A DNA stretch of 64,000 bases, from positions 124,001 through 188,000 of the forward strand of contig NZ_JASHIK010000008.1 in NCBI RefSeq assembly GCF_030733745.1, written 5' to 3'. Source of the stretch: Stappia sp. MMSF_3263. GTDB lineage: Bacteria > Pseudomonadota > Alphaproteobacteria > Rhizobiales > Stappiaceae. Position 1 is the first letter of the stretch. Every line of letters begins with the position of its first letter. Positions 37,891-46,808 of this stretch are shown piece by piece. The position numbers were made by a program, and so were the translations under genes. The notes beneath the pieces were generated by a model. It was given only the letters and a program-made list of their open reading frames with translations. It did not search any database and was not told where the DNA came from.

Positions 37891-38744
37891 TTGCGTCCCA
37901 GTTCGAGTATCTCAAGCAGTACCTGAAGGCGAAGTCCGGACTGGTGCTCACCAACGAGAAACAGTACCTGGTCGAGAGCCGGCTCCTGCCGGTGGCTCGC
38001 CGGCACGGCCATGCCGGGCTCTCCGAACTCGTCCAGGCGATGCAGAAGCCGGGCTCCACCCAGGTCTGCTCCGACGTGGTCGAGGCGATGACCACCAACG
38101 AGAGCTTCTTCTTCCGCGACGGAACGCCCTTCCAGCACTTCAAGGAGGTGATGCTTCCGGCGATGCTGAAGGCGCGCGCCGACCGCCGCACGATCCGCAT
38201 CTGGTGCGCTGCGGCCTCCACCGGCCAGGAACCTTACTCGCTGGCGATCTGCCTGAAGGAAGCCGCGGCAAAGCTTGCCGGCTTCCGCGTCGAGATCATC
38301 GGCACGGACCTGTCCAACGAGGTTCTGGAGAAGGCGAAGAACGGCATCTACAGCCAGTTCGAGGTGCAGCGCGGCCTGCCGATCCAGATGCTGCTCAAGT
38401 ACTTCACCCAGAAGGGCGATCTGTGGCAGATCAATCCCGAGCTGCGCTCGATGGTGCAGTGGCGCAAACTGAACCTTCTGGAGAACTTCTCCTCGCTCGG
38501 GTCCTTCGACATTGTCTACTGCCGCAACGTGTTGATCTATTTCGACCAGCCGACCAAGGTCGACGTGCTGCAGCGAATGGCGAAGCAGTTGCCTTCCGAC
38601 GGCTACCTGGTGCTCGGCGCGGCGGAGACCGTTGTCGGCCTCACCGATGCCTTCCGCCCGGTGCAGGATCTGCGCGGTCTCTACCAGACCGCAGCCGCCG
38701 GCGCCCAGGGCGTTGTCCGCCCCCGTTTCCAGGTTGCCGGCTGA
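37887..38744 (+). CDS. cheR: Chemotaxis methyltransferase CheR
   Basis: A 285-residue SAM-dependent receptor methyltransferase. The N-terminal helical domain (FEYLKQYLKAKSGLVLTNEK) is followed by TTNESFFFRD. The SAM-binding motif is RIWCAAASTGQEPYSLAICL, then IIGTDLSNEVLEKAKNGIYS and FDIVYCRNVLIYF. The start is GTG at 37887 within the cheB stop (GTGA), which fits the family's N-terminus; the longer frame from 37782 lies inside cheB. Last gene of the cluster, followed by a strong terminator. Confidence 0.95.
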   Translation: MIASQFEYLKQYLKAKSGLVLTNEKQYLVESRLLPVARRHGHAGLSELVQAMQKPGSTQVCSDVVEAMTTNESFFFRDGTPFQHFKEVMLPAMLKARADRRTIRIWCAAASTGQEPYSLAICLKEAAAKLAGFRVEIIGTDLSNEVLEKAKNGIYSQFEVQRGLPIQMLLKYFTQKGDLWQINPELRSMVQWRKLNLLENFSSLGSFDIVYCRNVLIYFDQPTKVDVLQRMAKQLPSDGYLVLGAAETVVGLTDAFRPVQDLRGLYQTAAAGAQGVVRPRFQVAG

Positions 38745-38781
38745 GAAGACCGCCGACCGACCTGCTTGTGCAACGATCCAG

Positions 38782-38816
38782 CCCCGCCAGCGCGACCTCG
38801 CGCTGGCGGGGTTTTT
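38782..38816 (+). terminator. Strong intrinsic terminator of the che operon
   Basis: A perfect 13-bp stem (CCCCGCCAGCGCG with CGCGCTGGCGGGG), ACCT loop and TTTTT, 37 bp after the cheR stop. Confidence 0.92.
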
Positions 38817-39036
38817 GATTCGCTCCATGCCGGAGGGCAGGGCCGCTCCCGTCTCGTCGCGCGGTGTCGAACCGATATACGCGTCCGCATCAAGAACTTC
38901 GGCGTGACCGCTGAGCACAGAAATCCGGAAAGGCGACTGAAGGGAAAGCAGAATCCACCGTATCGCACCATGTCGGTGCCGCGTCTTCCGTCATGCCGGC
39001 CACCTCGTCTCCCGCGCGCTTCGCTGCGGAAAGGAA

Positions 39037-39112
39037 TGGCACCCCCAAGGGGACTCGAACCCCTGTTTCCGCCGTGAGAGGGCGGCGTCCTAGACCGCTA
39101 GACGATGGGGGC
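39037..39112 (-). tRNA. tRNA-Glu(CTC)
   Basis: A 76-nt tRNA including an encoded CCA. The acceptor stem pairs GCCCCCA with TGGGGGT. The anticodon stem CCGCC/GGCGG closes the loop CTCTCAC with anticodon CTC. The T arm reads GGGGTTCGAATCCCC. Folded by eye from the minus strand; all four arms are intact. Confidence 0.95.
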
Positions 39113-39249
39113 ATCGGCTGGTCTTCGACGAAGAGCCGCGTAAATAGAACGCCCGAACGGGGAATGCAAGCCCCATTTCAGCCCCGCCTGTGGAGATTTT
39201 CCGCACATACGCTCACCGCTCCCCGCGCGCCGCGGAAAACCGCCACGTG

Positions 39250-39606
39250 TTACTGCGCGACAAAAGCCGTTTCGCCCAGAACCCGGCCGGTTGCGGCATC
39301 CAGATAGAGAAGCTTGCTTTGCGCCCCGGAACGCACCAGCAGGATCAGCCGGTCGTCGGCCTGCGCCATGCCCTCGACCCGGCCGTCCTTGCCGATTGCG
39401 ACGGTAGCGGCTATATCGCTGGCATCCGGACGCGTGCCGCCTTCGGACAGCTTGTAGACGATCGCCGCCAGCACTGCCAGGAAACCGAGCACCATCACGA
39501 GGCTCGAAACCGCCAGCAGCCGCTTGAGCTTGACCTGGACCCGCTCCATCGCGGGGTCCAGCGGAGCTTCCTGGTCGTGTTCGTCGTCCATAGCCGGATG
39601 TGTCAT
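39250..39606 (-). CDS. Small single-pass membrane protein (possibly DUF6476)
   Basis: A 118-residue protein. A charged N-terminus is followed by one membrane helix (about residues 33-55, LLAVSSLVMVLGFLAVLAAIVYKL). A periplasmic domain of about 60 residues has beta-strand character (RVEGMAQADDRLILLVRSG, LLYLDAATGRVLGE). It resembles small DUF6476-type proteins found next to rluD in alphaproteobacteria; I recall this only loosely. Its ATG at 39606 and the rluD ATG at 39605 share bases on opposite strands; ATG 39591 is an alternative start. Function unknown. Confidence 0.7.
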   Translation of the reverse strand: MTHPAMDDEHDQEAPLDPAMERVQVKLKRLLAVSSLVMVLGFLAVLAAIVYKLSEGGTRPDASDIAATVAIGKDGRVEGMAQADDRLILLVRSGAQSKLLYLDAATGRVLGETAFVAQ

Positions 39607-40642
39607 GTCAATGTCCAATGAAGATGCGAGCGACGCGGATGCCGTCGCAATGAAGACCGTTGCCGTCGGGCAGGAGGATGCGGGCATCAGGCTCGATGCC
39701 TGCCTTGCCCGCCATCTGGCCGAACTCAGCCGGAACCGCCTCCAGACATTGATCCGCCAGGGCCGGGTCCGTGTCGACGGGCGGACCATAGTCGAGCCGA
39801 AATACCGGGTCAATTCGGGCGAGGCCTTGATACTCGACATGCCCGAACCGGACGTTGCCGAGCCGGAGCCCGAGGCAATCCCGCTTGCTGTAGTCTTCGA
39901 GGATGACGAGTTGATCGTCATCGACAAGCCGGCCGGCCTTGTCGTCCATCCCGGTCCCGGCAACTGGAGCGGCACAATGGTCAACGCCCTGCTCCACCAT
40001 TGCGGCGACAGCCTGTCGGGCGTCGGCGGGGTCAAGCGGCCGGGCATCGTCCACCGGCTCGACAAGGACACCAGCGGATTGCTCGTGGTCGCCAAGACCG
40101 ACCGCGCGCATCAGGGCCTTGCCGCTCAATTCGCCGATCATGGCCGCACCGGACCGCTGGAACGGGAATACACCGCCCTGGTCTGGGGCGCGCCGATGCA
40201 ACTGCGCGGCACGGTCGACGCCGATCTCGCCCGCTCCGCCGCCAACCGCCAGAAGATCGCCGTGACGAAGTCGGGCGGGCGCAATGCCATCACCCACTGG
40301 CAGGTGCGAGAGCGCTTCGGCCCCATGGGTGCCGCTCCGCTGGCAGCGCTGATGACCTGCCGCCTGGAAACCGGACGCACCCACCAGATCCGCGTCCACA
40401 TGTCCTATATAGGCCATCCGCTCATCGGCGATGCCGACTACGGGGCGCATTTCAAGACCAAGTCGGCGCGCCTGCCGGAAGACATTCGCGCCGTCGTCGA
40501 CGCCTTTCCCCGCCAGGCGCTGCATGCAGGCCTGCTGGCCTTCGCCCATCCGGTGAGCGGCGAGACGCTGCGCTTCGAAAGTCCGCTGCCCGAAGACCTG
40601 GCCGGCCTGATCCACGCAATCCGGACAATCCCTGCCACATAA
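39605..40642 (+). CDS. rluD: 23S rRNA pseudouridine synthase, RluA/RluD family
   Basis: A 345-residue RNA-modifying enzyme. An N-terminal S4 domain (LDACLARHLAELSRNRLQTLIRQGRVRVDG) precedes the RluA catalytic core. The active-site Asp is in HRLDKDTSGLLVVAKT, and the later motif TGRTHQIRVHM is typical. RluD makes pseudouridines in helix 69 of 23S rRNA. Starts at 39605, 39611 and 39650 are all possible, and none has a strong ribosome site; I take the first. It lies 152 bp before rpoH on the same strand, with an RpoH-type promoter in the gap. Confidence 0.93.
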   Translation: MSMSNEDASDADAVAMKTVAVGQEDAGIRLDACLARHLAELSRNRLQTLIRQGRVRVDGRTIVEPKYRVNSGEALILDMPEPDVAEPEPEAIPLAVVFEDDELIVIDKPAGLVVHPGPGNWSGTMVNALLHHCGDSLSGVGGVKRPGIVHRLDKDTSGLLVVAKTDRAHQGLAAQFADHGRTGPLEREYTALVWGAPMQLRGTVDADLARSAANRQKIAVTKSGGRNAITHWQVRERFGPMGAAPLAALMTCRLETGRTHQIRVHMSYIGHPLIGDADYGAHFKTKSARLPEDIRAVVDAFPRQALHAGLLAFAHPVSGETLRFESPLPEDLAGLIHAIRTIPAT

Positions 40643-40657
40643 TTTCGGGGATCAGGC

Positions 40658-40688
40658 CCTGATATTGTCGAAATGCCACCTATATTGG
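40658..40688 (+). promoter_or_regulatory. RpoH-type promoter upstream of rpoH
   Basis: CCTG (40658-40661; consensus CTTG, one mismatch), a 17-bp spacer, and CCTATATTGG (40679-40688), a full match to the alphaproteobacterial heat-shock -10 form CYTATNTNNG. It would give a leader of about 100 nt. It suggests that rpoH is partly self-activated. Confidence 0.55.
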
Positions 40689-40794
40689 GGGTTCGGCGTG
40701 CCGACAGGGCGCCGGAATATGGATGCCCGGCGAGGGTCCGGGGCGGCGACGGCCGCGTCGGTCCGGAGGGATCGTTAGGGAGAAAGGGTGCTTC

Positions 40795-41700
40795 ATGGCC
40801 CAGAACATACCGATGCTGAGTTCCGGAGAAGGCGGCCTCAGCCGCTACCTGGACGAAATCCGACGGTTTCCGATGCTGGAGCCGCAGGAAGAATACATGC
40901 TCGCCAAGCGCTACAAGGAGCATGACGATCCTCGCGCAGCCGAACGGCTCGTAACCTCGCATCTGCGCCTCGTCGCCAAGATCGCCATGGGCTATCGCGG
41001 CTACGGCCTGCCGATTTCCGAGGTTGTCTCCGAAGGCAATGTCGGCCTCATGCAGGCGGTCAAGCGCTTCGAGCCGGACAAGGGCTTCCGCCTCGCTACC
41101 TACGCCATGTGGTGGATCAAGGCGGCGATCCAGGAATACATCCTGCGCTCCTGGTCGCTGGTGAAAATGGGGACGACCGCCAATCAGAAGCGGCTGTTCT
41201 TCAATCTCCGCCGTCTCAAGGGCAAGATCCAGGCGCTCGACGAGGGCGATCTGCGACCCGAGCACGTCACCCAAATCGCCACCAAGCTCGGCGTGTCCGA
41301 GGAAGAGGTCGTGTCGATGAACCGGCGCCTTGCCGGCGATGCCTCGCTCAACGCACCGATCCGCGCGGAAGCCGACAGCGGTGGCGAGTGGCAGGACTGG
41401 CTCGTCGACGAGAGCGACAGCCAGGAAGCCGTCTTCGCCCGCCAGGAAGAGCTCGACCAGCGGCGCAAGCTTCTGGGTGATGCCATGGACGTGCTCAACG
41501 AGCGCGAGCGGCGGATTTTCGAGGCCCGGCGCCTGTCCGAGGACCCGATCACGCTGGAGGACCTGTCGAGCGAATTCGGCGTCAGCCGGGAACGTGTCCG
41601 CCAGATCGAGGTGCGTGCCTTCGAAAAGGTGCAAAAGGCGGTGAAACGCGGCGCCCGCGAACTGGAGCAACCGGCGGCACAACTCGCCGACCAGCGCTAA
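40795..41700 (+). CDS. rpoH: Heat-shock sigma factor RpoH (sigma-32)
   Basis: A 301-residue sigma-70 family factor. Region 2 contains SEGNVGLMQAVKRFEPDKGFRLATYAMWWIKAAIQEYI, followed directly by the RpoH box QKRLFFNLR that marks sigma-32. Region 4 ends with FGVSRERVRQIEVRAFEKV. ATG 40795 begins the conserved MAQNIPML N-terminus. It directs transcription of chaperones and proteases such as ftsH, also in this window, whose promoter fits the expected form. Many Hyphomicrobiales have two rpoH genes; whether this is RpoH1 or RpoH2 I cannot say. Confidence 0.96.
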   Translation: MAQNIPMLSSGEGGLSRYLDEIRRFPMLEPQEEYMLAKRYKEHDDPRAAERLVTSHLRLVAKIAMGYRGYGLPISEVVSEGNVGLMQAVKRFEPDKGFRLATYAMWWIKAAIQEYILRSWSLVKMGTTANQKRLFFNLRRLKGKIQALDEGDLRPEHVTQIATKLGVSEEEVVSMNRRLAGDASLNAPIRAEADSGGEWQDWLVDESDSQEAVFARQEELDQRRKLLGDAMDVLNERERRIFEARRLSEDPITLEDLSSEFGVSRERVRQIEVRAFEKVQKAVKRGARELEQPAAQLADQR

Positions 41701-41894
41701 GGCCGGCAGCCGGCGCGCGGCCGGCCGGATCATCGGGATCCGGCGGCGGCAGCCGGCCCGCCCGCGATCGGCTCACCGGTTCGCTGCAACCGTATGGTTT
41801 TCCCTTTTCCCCACCCGTGCTCTAACCTTGCCCGGACGGTCGGTGCGACAAAGCACTACCCGGCCGCGAGCAGGAACAAGGGGCGAGGGGAACC

Positions 41895-44093
41895 ATGCGC
41901 ATCACTCGGCGCAAGCATCTGTTGGTGGCAAGTGTCGCGTGCTTCTTTCTTCTCGTGGTAACCGCTCTGCGGGCCTACGATCCCGGCTTCGTCTCCTCCA
42001 TCCGCCTCCTCGGTTTCGACGGCTACCAGCGCTTCTGGCCGAGAGAGCAGGGAGAGTTCCCGGTCCGCATCGTCGATATCGACGAGCGTTCGCTCGCCGT
42101 CCACGGCCAATGGCCCTGGCGACGCGACATGCTGGCCAGGCTCACCGAGGCTCTTGCGGACATGGGAGCGGCTGCGATCGCCTATGACGTGATCTTCGCC
42201 GAGCCCGACCGCCTGTCGCCGCATCGCTACGTGCCCGACCTTGATCTCGGCGGCGATATCAACGCTGCCAGTCTCGCCGGAAAGCTGCCCGACACGGACC
42301 AGGTGTTCGCGGCCGCCATAGCCGAGGCGCCAGTGGTCCTTGGCTACGCAGTGCTTCCCGATGCCAGCGGCGGAAAACCTCCGGTGAAAGCCGGTGTTTC
42401 CTACGCCGGAAGCGACCCTGTCGCCAGTGTGCCGGCTTTCGCCTCGACGCTGAACAGCCTGACTGTCCTGGAGGCGCCTGCCGCCGGCTCGGGCGGCGTC
42501 AGCCTGTCGAGCCGCGACACGGCCGGCATCGTGCGCCGCATCCCGATGGTCTTCACCGACGGCAAGACGCTTTTCCCAAGCCTTGTCATGGAGGCCCTGC
42601 GCGTTGCGCAAGGGGCGAGCGGCTTTATTGTACGTTCCTCGGATGCCAGCGGGGAGATCGATGTCGGCACAGCGGAAGTGACCGACATCAAGGTCGGCGC
42701 CATTCCCTTCCCGACCACCGCCCAAGGGGAATTCTGGGTCTATTTCAACGAGGATCGGGCCGATCGCTACGTCTCCGCCGCTGATGTGCTTGATCCTGCC
42801 AGGCGGGCTGAAACCGTCGCGCGGATCGAGGGGCACGTTGTTTTCGTCGGCACCTCCTCGGTTGGCCTCTACGACATCCGGGCAACGCCGCTGGGCGATC
42901 TGGTGCCCGGCGTTTCCGTCCATGCTCAGGCCGCGGAGCAGATCCTCGCCGGCTCCTTCCTGAGCCGGCCGGACTGGGCCGACGGCACGGAGGTCATCGT
43001 TACCTTCTTGCTCGGCCTGATCGTCATCGCACTCGTTCTCAGCCTCGGTTCCATCTGGGCGGCGGCCATCGGCGGCGTCATCGCCTTCGGCCTTTACGCC
43101 GGCGCCATCCATCTCTTCCGCACGGAGGGCCTGCTCCTCGATCCCGTCTATCCGACAGCGGTCAATCTCTTCGTCGTCTATGCGGCGGCGACCGCCCTGC
43201 TCTACTTCCTGACCGAACGGGAAAAGCGCTTCGTACGCGCCGCCTTCGGCCAGTATCTCGCGCCCGAGATGGTCAAGCGGCTGGAGACGGCACCGGATTC
43301 GCTCAAGCTCGGCGGCGAGATGCGCGACATGACCATCCTGTTCATGGATGTGCGCGGCTTCACGCCGATCTCCGAGCAGCTCACCCCGACCGACCTCGTC
43401 GCCTTTCTCAACGCGCTCCTGTCGCCTTTGTCGGACGAGATCCAGAACCGCGACGGCACCATCGACAAGTATATCGGCGACAGCATCATGGCCTTCTGGA
43501 ATGCCCCCATGGATGTCGAGGCCCATGCCGCACAGGCTTGCCGGGCGGCGCTGGAGATGGTCCGCATCACCGAGCGTCTGAACGCCGAGGACGCCTTCCA
43601 GTTTCGCGCCCGCGACCTGCCGATCCAGTCGGTGCGCATCGGCGTCGGTCTCAACACCGGCGAAGCCTGTGTCGGCAACATGGGGTCGAACCGCCGTTTC
43701 AACTATTCGGTGATCGGCGATGCGGTGAACGTCGCGGCCCGGATCGAATCCAGCTGCAAGGCCGTCGGCGCCGATTGCGTCGTCTCCGAAGACACGGCAC
43801 GCGCGGCGCCCGATTTTGCCTTCCTCGAGGCCGGCGCGATCCCGCTAAAGGGCAAGAGCGTCCCGATCAAGCTCTTCGCGCTCGTCGGCGAGCCGGACTA
43901 TGCCGCGGGCACCGCCTTCCAGACCCTTGCCCGGGCGCATGCGCAAATGGTCGCGGCCATCGACGAAGGAGACCGGGTCAGCGCCCTTGCAGGCCTCAAG
44001 GACTGCCGCGACAAGGCGCCCTCCCGCCTTGCCGACTTCTACGACCGCTTTCAGGAGCGCATCGAGGCCTTGCCGGAAACCGCCCTTGCCTGA
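41895..44093 (+). CDS. CHASE2-domain class III adenylate/guanylate cyclase
   Basis: A 732-residue membrane enzyme. An N-terminal membrane helix (HLLVASVACFFLLVVTALRA) leads to a periplasmic CHASE2 sensor of about 300 residues (FPVRIVDIDERSLAVHGQWPWRRD; VVFVGTSSVGLYDIRATPLG near its end). Three membrane helices follow at about 370-440, then a cytoplasmic cyclase domain (from about 475): FMDVRGFTPISE with the first metal Asp, KYIGDSIMAFWNAP, and YSVIGDAVNVAARIE. It should make cAMP (or cGMP) in response to an external signal. ATG 41895 after AGGGGAACC. It stands alone between rpoH and a convergent transporter. Confidence 0.93.
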   Translation: MRITRRKHLLVASVACFFLLVVTALRAYDPGFVSSIRLLGFDGYQRFWPREQGEFPVRIVDIDERSLAVHGQWPWRRDMLARLTEALADMGAAAIAYDVIFAEPDRLSPHRYVPDLDLGGDINAASLAGKLPDTDQVFAAAIAEAPVVLGYAVLPDASGGKPPVKAGVSYAGSDPVASVPAFASTLNSLTVLEAPAAGSGGVSLSSRDTAGIVRRIPMVFTDGKTLFPSLVMEALRVAQGASGFIVRSSDASGEIDVGTAEVTDIKVGAIPFPTTAQGEFWVYFNEDRADRYVSAADVLDPARRAETVARIEGHVVFVGTSSVGLYDIRATPLGDLVPGVSVHAQAAEQILAGSFLSRPDWADGTEVIVTFLLGLIVIALVLSLGSIWAAAIGGVIAFGLYAGAIHLFRTEGLLLDPVYPTAVNLFVVYAAATALLYFLTEREKRFVRAAFGQYLAPEMVKRLETAPDSLKLGGEMRDMTILFMDVRGFTPISEQLTPTDLVAFLNALLSPLSDEIQNRDGTIDKYIGDSIMAFWNAPMDVEAHAAQACRAALEMVRITERLNAEDAFQFRARDLPIQSVRIGVGLNTGEACVGNMGSNRRFNYSVIGDAVNVAARIESSCKAVGADCVVSEDTARAAPDFAFLEAGAIPLKGKSVPIKLFALVGEPDYAAGTAFQTLARAHAQMVAAIDEGDRVSALAGLKDCRDKAPSRLADFYDRFQERIEALPETALA

Positions 44094-44133
44094 TCCCGTC
44101 GCCAGGAGGAAGACCGACCCTGCCGGCGTCCGC

Positions 44134-45075
44134 TCAGGACGCGCGTACGGCTCTCAGGAGACGCCCCGGCAAGGCAAGTATGCGCCCGTCCAGCACGGCC
44201 AGCCCCAGCAGCAGCAGCGCCATGCCGCCCAGTTGCGGCAGCGTCAGAACCTCGTCCAGGAAAAACGCGGCGATCAGGCTCGCACTGAGTGGAATGAGCA
44301 AGGTCACCAGGGAAGCATTGGTCGCGCCGGCCTCGCTCAGCAGACGGAAATAGATGAGATAGGCGAAGGCCGTGCAGAGCGTGCCAAGCGCCAACACCGA
44401 GAGCCATGCGGCCGGACCCGTTGCCGCCGGCGACCAGCCCTCTCCGTGCCATGCAAAGGCCTGCCAGATCGCCAGCGGCAACAAGAGCAGGCTGGATCCC
44501 GTAAGCTGGCCGGCGGCCGAGATCATCACCGGCACGCCCTTGAAGACCCGCGCGAAGGAGGCGGCAAAGGCATATGAAAGGGCCGCGCCAAGGCACAGCG
44601 CCTGCGCCCAGAGCGGCGCCCCGGAAAAACCGGCGAGCGGTCCGAAATCCAGCGCCGGCGCCATCAGCAGCGCGACACCCGCGAAACCGATGACGATCCC
44701 GGCGACCCGGTGCGCCCGCAGCACCTCCTGCGAGAACAGCAGCGAGGCCACCAGCACCGTGAAGATCGGCGTCGTGGCGTTGAGGATCGAGGCAAGGCTT
44801 GCCGGGATCGCGGTCTGGCCCCAGAAAATCAGCGAAAACGGGATGGCGTTGTTGAGGAGCCCCATCAACAGGAACGCGCCGAGCATGCGTCGCGACAGCG
44901 GAAACGCCTGGCCCGTCATCCGCAACACGGCATGAAGCACCCCTGCCGCGATCGCCACCCGCAGGAAGGCCAGCGTCATCGGCGGCACCTCGGCCACCGC
45001 GACCTTGGCGAAAGGAAAGGTCGCGCCCCAGATCAGTGACAGGAGCCCGAGCAGCAGCCAGTTCTTCCAGGTCAT
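44134..45075 (-). CDS. EamA family (DMT) transporter
   Basis: A 313-residue inner-membrane protein with ten membrane segments in two EamA repeats. The first repeat starts NWLLLGLLSLIWGATFPFAKVAV and the second starts near LWAQALCLGAALSYAFAASFARV. Such proteins export metabolites or amino acids, but the substrate is unknown. ATG 45075 (MTWKN) has GGAAGG upstream; ATG 45096 and 45117 are alternatives. The very long upstream reading frame (to 45342) runs through the divergent MFS start and is rejected. Convergent with the cyclase gene, divergent from the MFS gene. Confidence 0.88.
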   Translation of the reverse strand: MTWKNWLLLGLLSLIWGATFPFAKVAVAEVPPMTLAFLRVAIAAGVLHAVLRMTGQAFPLSRRMLGAFLLMGLLNNAIPFSLIFWGQTAIPASLASILNATTPIFTVLVASLLFSQEVLRAHRVAGIVIGFAGVALLMAPALDFGPLAGFSGAPLWAQALCLGAALSYAFAASFARVFKGVPVMISAAGQLTGSSLLLLPLAIWQAFAWHGEGWSPAATGPAAWLSVLALGTLCTAFAYLIYFRLLSEAGATNASLVTLLIPLSASLIAAFFLDEVLTLPQLGGMALLLLGLAVLDGRILALPGRLLRAVRAS

Positions 45076-45236
45076 CCAGGCCTTCCGGGCATTCATGAAA
45101 TCGGGCAGGGCCGGCATGCGCGACGGTAACGCAAAGGGCACCCCATCCTCGGTAGCACCCGTCGTTGAGGGCCGCCACCCGTTTCGCGACAGCTTTCCCG
45201 CGCGCATGTCCCGGTTCTGTTGGCGAGGGGAAAACA

Positions 45237-46586
45237 ATGCTTGTGAGCGCCACCGCGAGCGGTCAGGATCAAGGTCCCGCCGCGCGCTTTCCGCCCCTGG
45301 TCCCAATGCCCGACAATCCTGCCCCGCTGACGTCCCGGCCACTGCTCTTCCGCCTCGTACCCCTGCTTGTCGCAGCAGCGCTCCTGCTTGGCGCCAACGG
45401 TCTTGCGATGACGGTGATTGCGGTGCGCGGCCGTCTCGCCGGACTGTCCGACACGATGATCGGCGTCTTCGGCTCCGCCTATTATGCGGGTTTCATCCTC
45501 GGCGTGCTGCTGACCCCCTTGCTGATCCGACGGGTCGGGCATATCCGCGTGTTTTCCGCGCTCGCCGCCCTGAGCGCGATCGCCGTGCTCGGCCTTTTCC
45601 TGACCCAGCCGGGCCTTGGCTGGGCGGCGCTGCGTTTCACCAGCGGCATCGCGTTCTGCGGCACCGCGATGGTGCTGGAAAGCTGGCTCAACGCACTTGC
45701 CTCCAATGCCGAACGCGGTCGCATTCTCAGCATCTACCGGATCGTGGACCTCGGCGCGGTAACCGGCGGGCAGTTCCTGCTGCCGGCCTTCGGCGCGGGC
45801 GGCGCCGCGATCCTCGTTGTCATCGGCATCGTTTTCTGCGCCGCCCTCATCCCCGTCTCTCTCGCCCGCGAAGGCAACCCTCCCGTCTCCGATGCCAGAG
45901 GCGTCAACTATCTGGCCATATGGGCGATCTCTCCGGTCGCCGCCGTCGGCTGCCTGACCATAGGCTTGACCAACGGCGCCTTCCGGACCGTCGGTCCGGT
46001 CTATGCCGAAGGGGTCGGCCTTGATGCCGACGGGCTGGCGCTCCTCATCAGCCTTTGGGTCATCGCCGGCGCGATCTTCCAGTACCCGCTCGGCTGGGCC
46101 TCCGATCGTACCGACCGGCGCTATGTCCTGATCCTGGCTACAGCCGGTGCCGGTCTTTCCTGCCTGTTCCTGTCCGGCGTCAGCTTCCAGGCCGCGATCT
46201 TCCTGGGTGCCTTCCTGTTCGGCGGCTTCGCTCTGCCGCTCTATTCTCTCTCCGCCGCCCATGCCAACGATCACGCCGGCCCCGGCCAGTATGTCGAGCT
46301 TGCCGCCGGCCTCACCATGTTCTTCGCGATCGGTGCCGTCATCGGACCGCTGCTGGCCTCCGCCATCATGGACAGGTTCGGCCCCTCGGCCTTTTTCCTC
46401 TACACCGGGGGTCTGCATCTTGCCTTCGTTGCCTTTGTCGGCGCGCGCCTCCTGACCCGAGGCGCCGTTCCGGCCGAGCATCGCAAGCGCTTCGTCTGGC
46501 TGCTGCGCAACTCGCCAGCGATCTACCGCATGGCCGGAGGACAGAAAGCCACCCGGCCGGAAAGGGACAGGCCTTCGCCGGATTGA
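45237..46586 (+). CDS. MFS transporter, YcaD-like
   Basis: A 449-residue major facilitator with twelve membrane segments. The first is LFRLVPLLVAAALLLGANGLAM. The loop after helix 2 has LTPLLIRRVGHIRVFSALAAL, and the mid-protein loop contains GWASDRTDRRYVLI, an MFS motif A variant. The overall pattern resembles E. coli YcaD-type transporters of unknown substrate. A cytoplasmic basic tail ends the protein. ATG 45237 is preceded by GAGGGGAAAACA. Divergent from the EamA gene and followed by a terminator before purA. Confidence 0.86.
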   Translation: MLVSATASGQDQGPAARFPPLVPMPDNPAPLTSRPLLFRLVPLLVAAALLLGANGLAMTVIAVRGRLAGLSDTMIGVFGSAYYAGFILGVLLTPLLIRRVGHIRVFSALAALSAIAVLGLFLTQPGLGWAALRFTSGIAFCGTAMVLESWLNALASNAERGRILSIYRIVDLGAVTGGQFLLPAFGAGGAAILVVIGIVFCAALIPVSLAREGNPPVSDARGVNYLAIWAISPVAAVGCLTIGLTNGAFRTVGPVYAEGVGLDADGLALLISLWVIAGAIFQYPLGWASDRTDRRYVLILATAGAGLSCLFLSGVSFQAAIFLGAFLFGGFALPLYSLSAAHANDHAGPGQYVELAAGLTMFFAIGAVIGPLLASAIMDRFGPSAFFLYTGGLHLAFVAFVGARLLTRGAVPAEHRKRFVWLLRNSPAIYRMAGGQKATRPERDRPSPD

Positions 46587-46715
46587 GCGACAAGGCGGCT
46601 CGATCAAACCGCCAATTGTGGGGCACTGCGCGTAGCAAACGGTCCGGGCGCTGGTGGAAAGACCGGCTGAGGGCTCGTCAATCCGGCTTCGGACCGCTAT
46701 AGTCCGCTCGCTTTG

Positions 46716-46741
46716 CCCCGGTTAGCAAGACCGGGGTTTTT
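46716..46741 (+). terminator. Intrinsic terminator between MFS gene and purA
   Basis: CCCCGG/CCGGGG stem with a 9-nt loop, followed by TTTTT. It lies 130 bp after the MFS stop and 68 bp before purA, so a purA promoter must lie at or beyond it, or it works as an attenuator in the purA leader. Confidence 0.7.
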
Positions 46742-46808
46742 CGTGTGCGCGGCGCAAGGCCCGCGCGGGGTTTTGCCGGCAACGCCGGATGCAAGGGAAC
46801 TTACAGGC

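Noticed and set aside
45093-46607. 504-codon minus-strand frame opposite the MFS gene
   Set aside because: Highly polar Gly/Glu/Gln-rich translation with no domain; the plus-strand frame has twelve membrane helices.
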